A DNA stretch of 64,000 bases from contig NZ_CP131132.1 of the NCBI RefSeq assembly GCF_033705735.1, forward strand, positions 124,001-188,000, written 5' to 3'. The stretch is from Shinella zoogloeoides. GTDB lineage: Bacteria > Pseudomonadota > Alphaproteobacteria > Rhizobiales > Rhizobiaceae. Numbering within the stretch: position 1 is the stretch's first letter; each line of letters begins with the position of its first letter. The notes under the pieces were generated by a model, which ran no database searches, was not told the origin of the DNA, and saw only the letters and a program-made list of their open reading frames with translations. Made by a program: the position numbers and the translations under genes. Positions 1 to 11,400 of the stretch are shown piece by piece.

Positions 1-2130
1 CGGAAAAATGCCGGTCACCTGCATCTGGAACCCCAATCACGCGGATCGGCGTCATTGGGCTGCGGCCGCCGCGCGCCTTGCCATCTTCACCCACGACAAA
101 ACTCATCTTCAGCTCGGGAACGCAGGCGCGCGGTTCGACGAGAGCTGCTCGTGAAGCTCGCGACACGGATCGAGGCCGCAGCCCACGTGCGTGCCCTGCG
201 GGATACCCTGGGGAGACTGTTCGGCCTCGACGTCCCGCAACCGCGGGTCAGCACGCCGGCGAGCCACATCGAGCAGGATGGCGCTCTGCGCCGGCTCGAC
301 TTGCAGCAACATGCCTTCGCACTGGCCAGCGCCGGCCGGGCCGGGGATACCTTTCACGGGCTTGCCCCTTCTGGCCACAGCTTCGCCCTGAGCAGCCAGC
401 ATGGCTCACGCTGGCGCGCCGGTGCGTTGCGTTCGGGTAGCCTTCAACCGGATGAACCTGATTCGATGGCCTGCAGGTCGCGCAGGACCGCGCCATGATG
501 ATCGCAGACGCGGGTGCGTCAACGAGCGGCGCCGCTAAGCCGAGCGTTTCCGCCTGAGCGGCAGAACGAGGCTCCTGTTCGGCCGAAAACGTCGAGCGGG
601 CATCTCCTCGACGGCGACCTGAAGAACTCCTTGATCAGCGATCCCGATGAAATGGCGATCTACCGAGCGCTGATGACGACGCGCATTATTCTCGCGCCTA
701 CGAGGTGAAGAGCGACCCCGCGACGAACCATGTCCTGGCAGGCGAACTGGCCCTGCATATGCCGTTAATGTCGCTGGCAGGCCGCCTTGAGCGACGTTGA
801 TTTCGCGGAGCCCATGGCGTGCATTTCAACGCTACGCAGCCTGGCTCGCGGATTGCGACCACAGAAAAAAGCCGCAAACGCCAGACTTCGCGACGGAGCC
901 GAGCGCCACCCGGGAGTGTCGCCCGCCAGCCATACACGATGGAAACCGGCGCTGCTCGAGGTCATGGCCGTCGATCTTCAAGCTTGACGGTCGGCTGTCA
1001 ACGACGAGTTGAGCCGGAAAAACCCTGATGTTCTCATGATGACACGCAAACACCATCCATGACCTCCACAGACGAAAAATATTCGACGTTTCCCCATGAG
1101 GATTACTGGTCGTCAGAGACCTGAAGCGCCTGATGATGGACGAACAATTACGTAACCGGCATCGACACCATTAACATGCACCGGCGACAAATGCGCCAGG
1201 TCGTAAGCGGGAATCCCTGAAGTTTGCTTCGTCAGTCAATCATGAGGGTTCACGTCGCAGGCCACAATCATGATTTGAACTGATCCGCAGGTCATCGAGC
1301 TTGGCGGCAGAAGGCCGATGGCGCCGACGACATATGCGTAACGGTCCTGATTGACCTCGCTCGAAGGCGAATGCGCTGGTGATGTGGCGCTGCAGTTCCA
1401 TCTTTACAGCGCCAAGATTCGTCGTTCTCGAGCGTGATGCTTTCGGCCCACGAAAGGATCGAGCCGTTCGTGATGAATTACCTTTGCAGGGAACCGTACT
1501 TCCGCGATGGAATGAGATCGCACGCCTGAAAGCGGAACAATCGGTCACTCGCGTGGCTGCGCTGGCGGATGAAAAACATGCAGTACGACGCAGCTGCACA
1601 GCAGCGCGAAGAATGTCAGCCAGATTACTGGCCCAGGATACGCCGTGAATGCCAGTGGGTTACCGAAATCGATTGCTCGCCCTGGAAACAGGACGAAAAA
1701 GAGACGGGAATGAGCGGAGCTGCCATACCGTGAATAAAGATGGCGCACGGCTACTGCGAGCGTATCCAATTTCAGTGCTGATCTACCGCAAGGCATCTGT
1801 GCGCCGCTCGATCTCCAGAAACAGGCGCACCGGCCGCAGTCCGAACCTGACGATGCCCACCGGGCCTGAACAATGCTCGGCTCGACCTGTACGCCGGCGC
1901 AGTGCGCTCATCATGTTTCGCGCTCTTCCGTTTCATTAAAGCGGTGGGATGTCACAGAGCCGTCACAGTGCTCGGCGATGCGGCAGCGTGCGCCGCTGGC
2001 GTGATCGGCATTGTCGGCATTCGTCGGTTGGGCTGGAGGCGGACCCTCCAGCGAGGCGTCACGACAACGAAAGTGTCCGATTTTTAACGTATCCGAACTC
2101 AGGTAATTTGACCGCGGCCGTCGCCGTTTC
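1..2130. other. Unassigned noisy sequence
   Basis: I recognise no gene here. Short open frames exist on both strands, but none continues for more than about 150 codons and none reads as a known family. The base composition is GC-rich and coding-like, so real genes are probably present but broken by sequencing indels. The stretch ends at a Tn3-type resolvase gene. Confidence 0.4.
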
Positions 2131-2580
2131 TCTTCGGCCTGGCATTGCAGAGTGGCGGTTTTCCCTATCTTCGTCAGGCCGCAGCCCGGACGCCCAAACC
2201 GCCGCCAGATGCCGGCGGGCTTTGCGCTCTGTCCGGGGTTACGACGACTTGTCGGCCACCGCCTGCGGCTTGCAGACCGGCACGCGTTCGTTCCGACATC
2301 GCGCCGAACTCGCCAGCAAGCGCCGAACAGAAGACCAGGCGACCGTGGTCGATGTTCTCGGGTGATGGACGAGCACGCCTTGGCCTCCAGTTCGGTGATG
2401 ATCTCGATGAGGCGCTCATCGACCGGTCGAGGCGGTCGAGCTCCAGACTGCGAGCGCAACGCCGCCGGCGGCGTAGCGGGACCGCCTCGTTTTATCTTTC
2501 TCCTGCTTTGCGCAAAGCGTCAGGCGGTGTCTCTGCTCGCCGGTGGAGACCCCGCATGTAGCCGATAGAGTCATGAGAGC
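2130..2580 (-). pseudogene. tnpR: Tn3-family resolvase (serine recombinase), frames broken
   Basis: Read on the minus strand with frame changes, the segment gives the small serine-recombinase layout. It starts like IGYMRVST, has an LDRLDRS-type segment, then RPVDERLIEI and SERTRAGLQAA, and ends with remnants of the helix-turn-helix tail. In Tn3 elements this enzyme resolves cointegrates at the res site. It diverges from the transposase gene starting near 2,640, the usual tnpR/tnpA arrangement. Its sequence differs from the clean resolvase at 60,408-61,001, so this is a second, different transposon. The broken frame is probably read error. Confidence 0.65.
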
Positions 2581-2639
2581 TCCGCCGAATCTGACATGAT
2601 TGCCGCCCCATGACCAAGGCCTGGCGGACAAGAACCGCG

Positions 2640-5276
2640 GATGCCGCGAAACGCCTGTTTGTCGGACATCGCATTTTCCTCGCTTCGCTGCACTCTCCGC
2701 GGCGAAACGGGATATCAGTGAATGGCTGAGCGAGCATGGTAGTAACAGCGACGATCACCCAGGGATCGCCGTAGCTACGCCGGATCGACCGATCTCGACC
2801 TGATCATGCGACAGAAGCCAGCGAACAGCTGCCTGCGTTCTGGCCACGCTGTTTATACCCTGGCCGATCGTCTGCGGACGTCCTGCGCCGGCGTCTTACG
2901 ACTTCGGCGTGGCGAGATCGGCGTCGATCACCACGAGATCACGCTGAGCGCCCACAGACGCGGCGCGAAGACCTGGCCCTGCTTTCACAGAACGCAGATG
3001 CGTCCGCCTGTTCGATGCGCGGGCACCACAGGCTGGCTGATGCCAGGCCGATTGCATTGAAGCGGATTATGGTCGTGCGGAAAGAACTGGTGACGCAGGA
3101 GAATTCTTGCTGAAGGCGGGCCAGCTCGAAGCCATCATTCATGCGGCATCAGGCGCGGCATTCGCCGTTCTCATCGGGCCTGGCCGACCAGAGCGTCGCG
3201 CCGGACAGGGCTTCTCGATCCGCGCGAGGGGACAGCGTGACCATTCTTCCGGGTCGAACGCCGGCATTAATGCCAGTCGTCAACCCTGTCGAGCGCATTC
3301 GCTCTTCTCCGTCTCTGCTCATTGATGGACCGAATTCCGCCAGCGTCTTTGACGAATTCTGCGGCACGCGAATGCAGCGTAGTATCTGCGCGACTTAACA
3401 TCGAACGCCGACATGCTGTCCTGCACAGCTCCACCTCTCGCCATCTCACCGATTGCGCGATCGACATACCATGCTTGACGGGCGAGCCAATAATCAGGCG
3501 GCTGCTCGTGTCACCCGATCCGCCCGGCAGACGCCGCTGGCGGACGTTTCAAAGTTCCGCCATGGACATCAAGGCCAGAGAGAAGGGTGACAAAGCGCTT
3601 GATCTGGTCAGCCCCAACGGCCGCTTTGCACCGGTGCGTCCAGGCGGTTGACAGATCGCGCCGGATGCCGACGGTGGGGATCGATCAGTCCGGCGCCACA
3701 GTTCTCTCCACTCTCGTACCCGCGGTCACGCAGCGGCGGCACCTTCTGCGGGCGCTAATCTCGTATCGCGGGTCTATCGTACGGGCAAAGCGACCATACC
3801 CGACAAGGCACCGATCTCCTTGCGCTGGCTGGATGCCTCTCATACTCTGTTGCGGAAAGATTGACGCGGGCCTATGAGCTTCGTTCTCTACTGGGAAGCG
3901 CTGGCTCGATGCGGGCGATATCTGGGCGGAAGCGACAAACGCTCCGGTCTTCGAAAGCCTTCATCTCCACGCCGACATCGCCGATGCGCGAGAAGGAGCG
4001 CTTCAATCGCCGTTGATTTCGCCGATGTCGAGACTTCGCCAACAGCCGTTGAACGATGGACCGGCTGCCCTGGCGTCTGGCCGCAGCCGGCGAGCTGACG
4101 ACGTAGAACGACCGGGCGGGTTTGCAAGGCTACGCCTCCGGATATCGCCAGCGTCGCCGAAGCTGCGCGGCGGAAAGCCGTTCGCCTGCGATCTCGTCAT
4201 CGACCTTGTCGAGGTTGACGCCCGAATGCGCTGAACGCCTTTACCCATTTGCGCAGCGGCCGGACGGCCGACAGCTTGCGCTCTTCACCGCCATCCCGGC
4301 GGACGGCATCAATCCGGTCCACGAGAATCGGCGGACGCTTTCCGGCATGATGCGCTTCTCGCCTGGGCGCACGAAGAGCCCGCGCAGGTCGCGCACGCCA
4401 TTCTGCCTGGTGTTCAGAGGCAATTGCCTCTGAGCTTAGGCGATGGAACAATGTCATCCTCCGATGGCCAGGTTTTCCGGCGGGCGGACACGCCGAGGTG
4501 ATCGGCGCCCAACGGCCCCGGCGCCGGGGCTCTACCGGTTCACTTCCGACCAGTACGGCGCGCCATCATCGCCATGAATGCCATCGCATGAAGCCAGCCT
4601 ATGTCCGATGGACCTTCCATTACGGCAGCGATCTCGCCATCGAAACCCACTACGTCACCGGCGTGCTGAGCTTCGCCCTGGCCTCCAGATCTTCGGCTGC
4701 GTCTCAAGGATCGCAAGCTCCCCGGGCGAGCGCCTCCCGAAAACCTGGCGCCGCTCGTTGGCGAGCACATCAACGTCGAGCGGATCAAGGCAAACTGGAA
4801 CGACATCCTGCGGGAAGTCACGACGATCCGTTCCGGGCAGGTTCGGCCTTCGACCCTGTTGGCTAAAGCTGTCCGCATTCGGGCCACGCCAGAACGGACT
4901 GGCGTTGGCGCTACGCGATCTCGGTCGCATCAATCGGTCCATCTTTCTGCCCCAGTCGGTGGCAGAACCCCGAAATGCGCAGGAACGCGACGGCCGGCCT
5001 CAACGCCGAAGATCCCAGAACACCTTGGCCCGCGCACTGTTCTTCAATCGCCTCGGAGAATTGCGCGACCGGACTTTCGAGCGGCAGTTCTACCGAGCAT
5101 CTGGACTGAACCTGCTAATCAACGCCATCGTCTACTGGAACACTCTATCTCGAACCGGCGTTCGCCGAGCTCAACCGCGAGGGCATTCCCACGCCCTTGA
5201 CATCATCAAACACATTACCCCACTCGGCTGGCAGTAATCAGTCTCACCGGCGATTACATCTGGACCCCAACAGACG
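2640..5276 (+). pseudogene. tnpA: Tn3-family transposase, frames broken
   Basis: Frame-hopping translation gives the Tn3 transposase from end to end. Near 2,790 it reads like TDLDLI followed by the family's N-terminal pattern. Near 4,540 it reads like YRFTSDQYGA, and near 5,030-5,235 there is a clear C-terminus (ALFFNRLGELRDRTFE, then RASGLNLLINAI and PLGW). Just after that the DNA still encodes a SLTGDYIW-like tail in another frame. The ~2.6 kb span is about 85% of a normal tnpA (~3 kb), in line with the deletions seen elsewhere in the noisy half. It belongs with the divergent resolvase at 2,130-2,580 and is not the same element as the transposon at 60,375 onward. Confidence 0.75.
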
Positions 5277-5279
5277 GCG

Positions 5280-6950
5280 TTGATCTCGGCCATTGCGGCG
5301 CGAAACACCATCCCGCAGCGATCACCATACCGCCTCAAAGTCGGACAGATCCAACAAATGCGATGCCCGAGGGTCGGCCGGTGTGATCGGGGATCGGTTC
5401 GCGTCAGGATCCCACAGGTGATGACCAGGAGGAGGGCGCTTCGGGCGCCGGCCAGGCAGCGATTTTTCCGTCGCCGTCGCGGCCTGGAGCCAGATCAGAC
5501 GTCAGTGCCCGAAGGGTACTGTCGCCCATGCCTGGTTGACGAGATGGCGCAGCGTCTCGACCGCTGATCGCTCACCCAGCTCGGCGAGCGAAATCGCGGC
5601 GCGCTCGATCGGCAGGAGTACGTACTGTACCGAGCTGGCGGCGTTCGACGGCGGACGGCACAGGCGGCACTTGGCTTCCAAGCGGCGGTTCTTGGCGTGT
5701 TCAGGGCTCGTGACGGAGGCCACTTTGGTGATTTGCGGCGTCAGATCAATCTATCATCGATAGCGGTTACTTATCGGAGGTCAAGTAACCGCCGGCATAT
5801 GGCGGCACAGAACGCTACTGTGATGGAAGGCTTAACAAATCATTTACCATAAATTCACGTCTTACGATCTCGCCAAACTGCTCCATCCACAGCTTCAGTT
5901 GCCGATCTCCGCCAAGCGCCTTGCCCGTCTCGACGCATTGCCCGCCCCCGCCGGCGAGGCCGGCGCAACGCATTTCTCGACGCGCCCGCCTTGGCCGACG
6001 GTGAACTCGTTCATCTCGGCCTCGTCCCGCATGACGCGCTCCGGGATATCTCGCGCTCCCACCCACACCATCTGCGACATCCTGACGCCGTGCCGCCCAT
6101 CCCCCCGCCCACTTCTCTACCGCGCCCGCCTCTTCCGCGGCCAGCGCCCGCCGGAGCAGGCGGAGACCGCGGGAAGTGGGCCGGCAGTGCTGGCGCGCCG
6201 CCCGGCCGAGAGGATGGAACATCCCGAGACTGGATGGTCTGGGCGATGCGCCTGCGCGATCGATGGTGGTACTGCTCCGACCGCATCGAAGAGGCGAAAG
6301 AGCGCCAGAGCGCCAAAACGCTCCAGTGATCCGTTCGCCTATGACCTCGACTGGGATAGACGAGGCTGGAGGAGCGGCGGCCGTGTCGCGTGCCCAGGAT
6401 TCTGCCGCCGGTCCTGCAGGCAATGCGGCTGGACGCCTGGCGATCGTTGTCCTCCAGCACGTGCCTTGGCTCGCTCGTCGTCCTGCGCGAGGGCGCGCCA
6501 CCGGCGGTCATCACGCGAACGCCCGCGCTCTGCCCTTGTCGAGCGGCGCTGTCGAGCCGTGGAGACGCGGTTGCCGGGGCAGCGCTCGCCGCTCAGCGAG
6601 CATGACCGGTGCTGGCGCATGCGTAGGCGACCAGGCTGCCGGAGCGTCATGGCGCGGCCGCCGACTTCGGCCGGAGCCGGCGTGGCGAAGACGCTTGGAT
6701 TGCAGCCGAAGCGCAGCGGGTCTTCGCGAGATGACGGCGCGGAGCCCGGGCGTGGGGACGATGAAGCCCTGGACCGGCAGACATAAAAGGTTATGCTGGT
6801 CTCGGGGCGGGGCAGACCGTCACTTAGTTCCGCGGAACGGATAGTAAGGATTAACCTTGGGGGGAATTGCGTTGCAAATTGCGCTGCAGCTGATAGTCCA
6901 AAAGCAGAACGGCGGCAGATTGCGCGATGACCACCGCTCGTTACATTGTG
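5280..6950. other. Unassigned noisy sequence
   Basis: Very GC-rich DNA with long open frames on both strands (up to 295 codons on plus, 291 on minus). These overlap each other and have compositions typical of GC-rich shadow frames. I could not match any of them to a family. The stretch lies between a Tn3 transposase and an AAA ATPase gene. Confidence 0.35.
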
Positions 6951-7820
6951 CCCCTCTTCTTGCCATCGCCGGCGATGGCGTTCGTCGACGGCCTTCCAGC
7001 TAGCCCATGAGTGCGGCAGGGGCATGGCAAGCTGGCGCAGGAGGCAAGATCCAGCTGATACAGCAAAGCACGCGCTACGAGCATGCGCCGGGCGGGTGCG
7101 GGGCGCCAGTAGCCGAAGGGTGAACCGCCGGCTCACCCGACACCCAACAGACATGGCCCTGGCATCCCCGCCAACGTCTGATCGTAGTTTTACCGAGCAG
7201 CAGGCGACCGCCACTGACTTCGCCGCGCCGCAAGATCCTGCTGTCGGTCAGCCGGGCGCCGGCAGATGACGGCGAGCGCCTTGAGTGGAGAACTGCATCT
7301 TCCCCTTGTTCACCATTCTCCTTGACGGCCTCATCACAAAGCTTCTATGGGCGAGACCGTCGAAGTTGCGCTGGCTGATGCCATGACCGCGACCCGCGGC
7401 GCCCTTTGATGAGTTTGATGCGATCGGAGAGGGGAGACCGGCAGGATGTCGGGGATCTGGCGTAAAGCCAATCTCTTCCCTTCACTCAGAACAGGATGAA
7501 GCCAGGCCTTACCGTCGCTGCGCGACGAACCATCCCGAACTACTGACCGGGCGTTGCGCGTTTCGACGACGTTATCGAATACACGCTTTCCGGATGTGTC
7601 ATCGAAGTGATCTCGTAACAGGCTTGATCGCTTCGCAACACCGAACTGCCGTGGGTGATGTCGCGAACGCGGGCATCACGGTTTGCAGATTTTCGCCATC
7701 ATTCTGATAATTCCGGCACGGTCATTGCTGCGCACGCGCTTAGCCAGCGCCGCTTGGCTTTCAAGCAGGATGCGGAGCGTGTTGAGTACTGGAGGATCGC
7801 CCGCATTTCCTGCTGAGAGA
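6950..7820 (+). pseudogene. AAA ATPase, partner of subtilase (IetA-like), frames broken
   Basis: Frame-hopping translation gives an AAA+ ATPase in the right order. Near 7,240 it reads as a degraded KLLLVGPPGTGKT Walker A region. Near 7,310 it reads LFTILLDGLITK, then FDAMTATRGVYLFDEFDA (Walker B). Near 7,510 it reads ATNHPELLDRALFRRFDDVI (sensor and arginine finger). A subtilase gene follows at once on the same strand. AAA ATPase plus S8 peptidase is the known IetAS pair, described from Agrobacterium as a plasmid incompatibility and toxin-antitoxin-like module. Confidence is high for the family and moderate for the IetAS role. Confidence 0.75.
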
Positions 7821-7829
7821 TGTAATCAT

Positions 7830-9955
7830 GCGCCATACCGGCGCCTTAAACCGTAATGATCACCGGCGCTACCTCAACGCAATAGTAGCTCATTCAGGTG
7901 CTGCTGGCGTTGGCGTCGGAGGAGCAGCTGAAACTGGGTAACAGCCTTGAGACGCGCGGCTTTATCGAATTCGACTCTGCCTCTCGAGGGGCCGCAGACA
8001 GCTCGCGAACAGACAACAAAAACGGAGGCTTGTCCGCGAGCCGGAAGGCGACGGCGGCATCGCCAAGGCCTCGGTGCCCGAGCGTGCAAAACTACTTCCT
8101 AAACAAGATTGAGCAGTATCGATCGACGGACACCGACAAAGGGCGTCCTCGAAATGAGCCTCTAATTTCAAGGATCGAAACATCCGCGCGTTCTTCACGG
8201 ATGACGGCGCCAGCCCACCTGACCGCGGCGGCGGGAAATCTGCGCGAAGGCAGGCGTGAGAGCCTGAGCCATAGCGAAATATCGCGCGCCATCCGGCCTG
8301 AGCCGCCAATCTTGGCGTTGGCAAGGCCGTGCTGGATCGCGTCGTTGCTCGCAGCGATACCATCGCTGAGTTGCGCCGGGCAAAAGATACGCCAGCGTTT
8401 TTCACAGGTCTTGGAGGTGCAGAACAAAGAGCTTGGACAGACGATCTCGCTGGTCGCGTTCAGGTCTCGCAGGCCGGGTGACGTTGCTATATGCCTTTTG
8501 GACAGCGGGTCCGCCGCACTCATCCTTTGATCGAGCCGGTGTTGTCGATCGATGATTGGCATACGATCAATCCGGCTGGGGCGCCGACGACACGCCAGCT
8601 TGGCAGGGTCACGGCACGCGAATGGCCGGAGTAGCACTTATAACGATCTGATTACCCGCTTGCTTCTGAGGACGCTGTCGAACTGCAATATCGGCTGGAA
8701 AGGGCAGGAATTCTGCCACCTGGCGACGCGGATGAAACCGACCTGATCTCTACGGCGCGATTGGTGAGGCGATTGCTCGAGCCGAGATTCCAGTGCCACA
8801 GAAGCCGGGTCGTAGCGACTGCTATAACAAGCACGGGCTCCTTCGCGGGGTGAGCCTCATCCTGGTCTGCTTCGATCGACCAACTCTGCTTCGAGACGGA
8901 TGCGCAGCGGTTGATCCTGATAGCTGCTGGAAACATACGGGCTGGACTTAAGCCCTGCGGATCACCTGGTTCGCAACGATATCGAACCGCTAGATGATCC
9001 AGCGCAGCTTGAACGGTCACGTCGGGGCTTTCACCGTCAGCGAGCTTGCAGCCGGCTACTCGCCGGGAACTTCCGTCACCGGGATCGTCAGCGGCCGGTC
9101 AAGGAGGGCGGAACCCGGCGCATGACGGCGTCAACTGCGAGCCGACTGATGATTCCGCGCATTTCGACGACGCACCCGGCCCGAAATCGCTGCTTCTCCA
9201 TGACGACACAACCGCTGCCAAGCTCGCGGCAGAGCAGGTCGGGGCCGGCCGGGCTCTGGCCCGAGACTGTCCTGCGCTTATTGCTCATTCTGCCGAATGG
9301 ACACCTGCGACGCCCGCGCCTGCCACGGCACCGTCGCAATTGCAATCGATTTTGGTGCTGCCAGGCGGTTACGGCGTCAGCTGCAGAGCGCCAGCCTTCA
9401 CACCCATCCGACTTTGATGATCGACGACATCTCGACTCCAGCGAGAAGGGAGCGGATCAGCCCGTGTCGAGAGGACGGCGAAGCTCATCTGCGCCTGGCC
9501 GACACCTTGCCAGCTCCGCTGAGCCCGCGAGGTCTCGTCACGCCGTCTCATCGAGCCGAACCCGCCTCGGCGAGCGAGGTTGACTAAATCACAGACAGCG
9601 CCTTCACGGATGCTTCCAGACGAAAACAGCCACCGTCGACGAGTTCTGCGCCCTATCACCAGGCGCCGCCCGAAACGAGGAAGAAGGTACACCTCGCTGG
9701 TCGTCGGCGAAAGCTGGTTGGCCAAGACAGCGGATCGTCGCACTGATTTCGGCGGGGAACGGCGGCTGATCTCTGCCGAGCGTGACGCCATCGGCATTTA
9801 TCCAGTTGGTGGTTGGCGGAGCCGGTCGCACCTGACCGACAGCCACGAGAAGCGTGCGGATCGTGACCATTCGCGCGGCCTGGCGCCGTGGTTGATCTTA
9901 TGCGGTGGTCGAGACGATCTTGAAGACAGAGATCGCTCCAGTGTAGGATCCCTTC
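7830..9955 (+). pseudogene. Subtilisin-like S8 peptidase (IetS-like), frames broken
   Basis: Subtilase blocks appear in order when frames are joined. There is a DDG-type aspartate region near 8,545 followed by GADDTPAWQGHGTRMAGVAL near 8,580 (Asp and His sites). LILIAAGN lies near 8,920, AWNAVTVGAFT near 9,000-9,030, and a PETVRALIAHSAEWT stretch near 9,260-9,310. This last block is typical of the large S8 peptidases encoded beside AAA ATPases. The catalytic serine motif is not legible in the noise. With the ATPase upstream it forms an IetAS-type pair that would act in the cytoplasm, with the ATPase restraining the protease. Boundaries are approximate. Confidence 0.75.
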
Positions 9956-10380
9956 GATAATTGGCGTCACCGGCCACACAGGCCGAGGCGAGACTCAACC
10001 AAAGGCCTGACGAGCCGGTCGGTAGGCCTGGCGACAATAGCGATGGCCGTATCCCTGCCTAGCCCAACGTCTGGCGGCAGTGGCGATCACCGGTTTGGGC
10101 GTGATCCTCTGCGCCGACGTTATCGGTCGCGGGCTCGATTTGCCGGCGGTCACCGCGTGTTGGCGTCAAGCGTCCTCCCAATGCCGGTCGGCGGTGTCTC
10201 GACCTGCCTACGGTCATTGATGACGTCATCTACTTTGTAAAGAACAAACACTCCGCCGCCAGAACGTTTGCATCTTGCTGGGCCAGTGCTGGCCCCCCCT
10301 TATCATATGAAATGGAGCGAAGGCGAGTTCGGGCAGCGCATCATCCGCACGATCGGCTGCTTCGGCGGTCGTGTGTTCAA
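9955..10380. other. Unassigned noisy sequence
   Basis: No recognisable gene between the subtilase and the CDF transporter. Short frames on both strands look like noise. Confidence 0.35.
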
Positions 10381-11155
10381 TGCCGCCCATGAACATCTTC
10401 TTTCTCTGGCGACAATAATTCCGCGGAACGAACGCCGTCGTGGCTAGTGATTGGTATCACCGCCACGGTGGTGGAGATCGTCGCCGGAAACATGCTCCGT
10501 CTATGGCGACAGATGGCTGGCACAGTTCACGCACGCTGCGCCATGTTCATCGCGGCATTGGCCTATCCTTGGCGTTGCAGCACGCCCGCCGCTTCTTCCG
10601 GCACTGGCAAGCTTCTGGTCTTGCATTCCGCCAGCGCCAGCGGATCCTGGCGCGTTAACGTTATCGGCGTGTTTTCTGCAGCCCAGCCAGCGGATCAATT
10701 TCGGGGAAGCCAATATCGCGGGTGGTCGGATTGACCGCTTCCTCACAAGGATGATCACTAATACGGAAACAGATCATGGCCATGTCATGGACAGGGCACA
10801 ATGCAGGCCAGATCAGAATCTGCGCCGCCTACACCACGGCTGGCTGATGCGCTGACCCTGTCTCTGGCGATCGGCGCGCTGGTTCTCGGAAGCCTCTATA
10901 CCGGGCTCTGGCTTGATCCAGCCGTCGGTACCGCCGCTAACGGGATTAACGCGGGCGGCGTCCCGCCGACTACGCTGAAGGCGAGATTCTCCCCGAGGAA
11001 ATACAGGAAACTTCGTCAGCTACGCGCGGGACATCTGGGCTGGGCCTGCGGAGCCATCGCCTTATCGTCGTCAATGATCTGCATGCGCCGTCCATCAGCG
11101 CCATTCACGATCTACCGCATGTGACGGCGGAGGTCGAAACCCGCGGCTGATAAAA
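10380..11155 (+). pseudogene. dmeF: DmeF-type cation diffusion facilitator, frames broken
   Basis: Frame-hopping translation reads as a CDF metal exporter: WLVIGITATVMVIEIVAGN, then MALMADGWHMSTH (metal-site helix), then FSFGTGKL. Near 10,830 it gives LADALTSLAIGALVLGS (second metal-site helix), and the C-terminus reads LIVVNDLH and then SAIHDLPHVTAEVE. DmeF proteins export cobalt and nickel across the inner membrane. An FrmR/RcnR-type regulator gene follows immediately, as in rhizobial dmeRF loci. Family call is firm despite the noise. Confidence 0.8.
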
Positions 11156-11167
11156 CGTTCATACCGA

Positions 11168-11400
11168 AGGAGACATACCATCCGCGAAAAGCAAAAGCCG
11201 ATCACCGCGCATGCCGGAGCCCGCGGGCAGATGGAGCTGCGTCGAAGGGTTGTCGAGGGGCACGATCGCGGGTGCGTGGTACATCAACGGTTTGTCGGGC
11301 GAAGTCACATCATATCCGCAGTACTTCGCCGCCGAGTCAGAGCGTGAGCGCGCGGCCGAATTGACCGATGTCATTCGCGCTTATCCAAATAAGTTCATGA
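11168..11400 (+). pseudogene. dmeR: DmeR, RcnR/FrmR-family metal-responsive repressor, frames broken
   Basis: The segment reads like REKQKLITR, then RRIRGQ and a CGAVLHQIAVCRGAVNGL-like core, ending in RAAELTDVIRAY. This is the short all-helical DUF156 fold. The conserved Cys and His residues of this family bind metal and release the operator DNA. It sits a few bases after dmeF on the same strand, with a purine-rich start region (GAAGGAGACATACC) near 11,165. A nickel/cobalt response is inferred from its partner. Confidence 0.7.

Noticed and set aside
2130-5276. Treating the left Tn3 element as another copy of the one at 60,375
   Set aside because: The resolvase and transposase residues differ clearly between the two, and this element does not lie at the mirrored position.
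5899-6786. A 295-codon plus-strand frame as a real gene
   Set aside because: It overlaps an equally long opposite-strand frame in very GC-rich noisy DNA, has a shadow-frame composition (Arg/Ala/Pro/Ser-rich) and matches no family.
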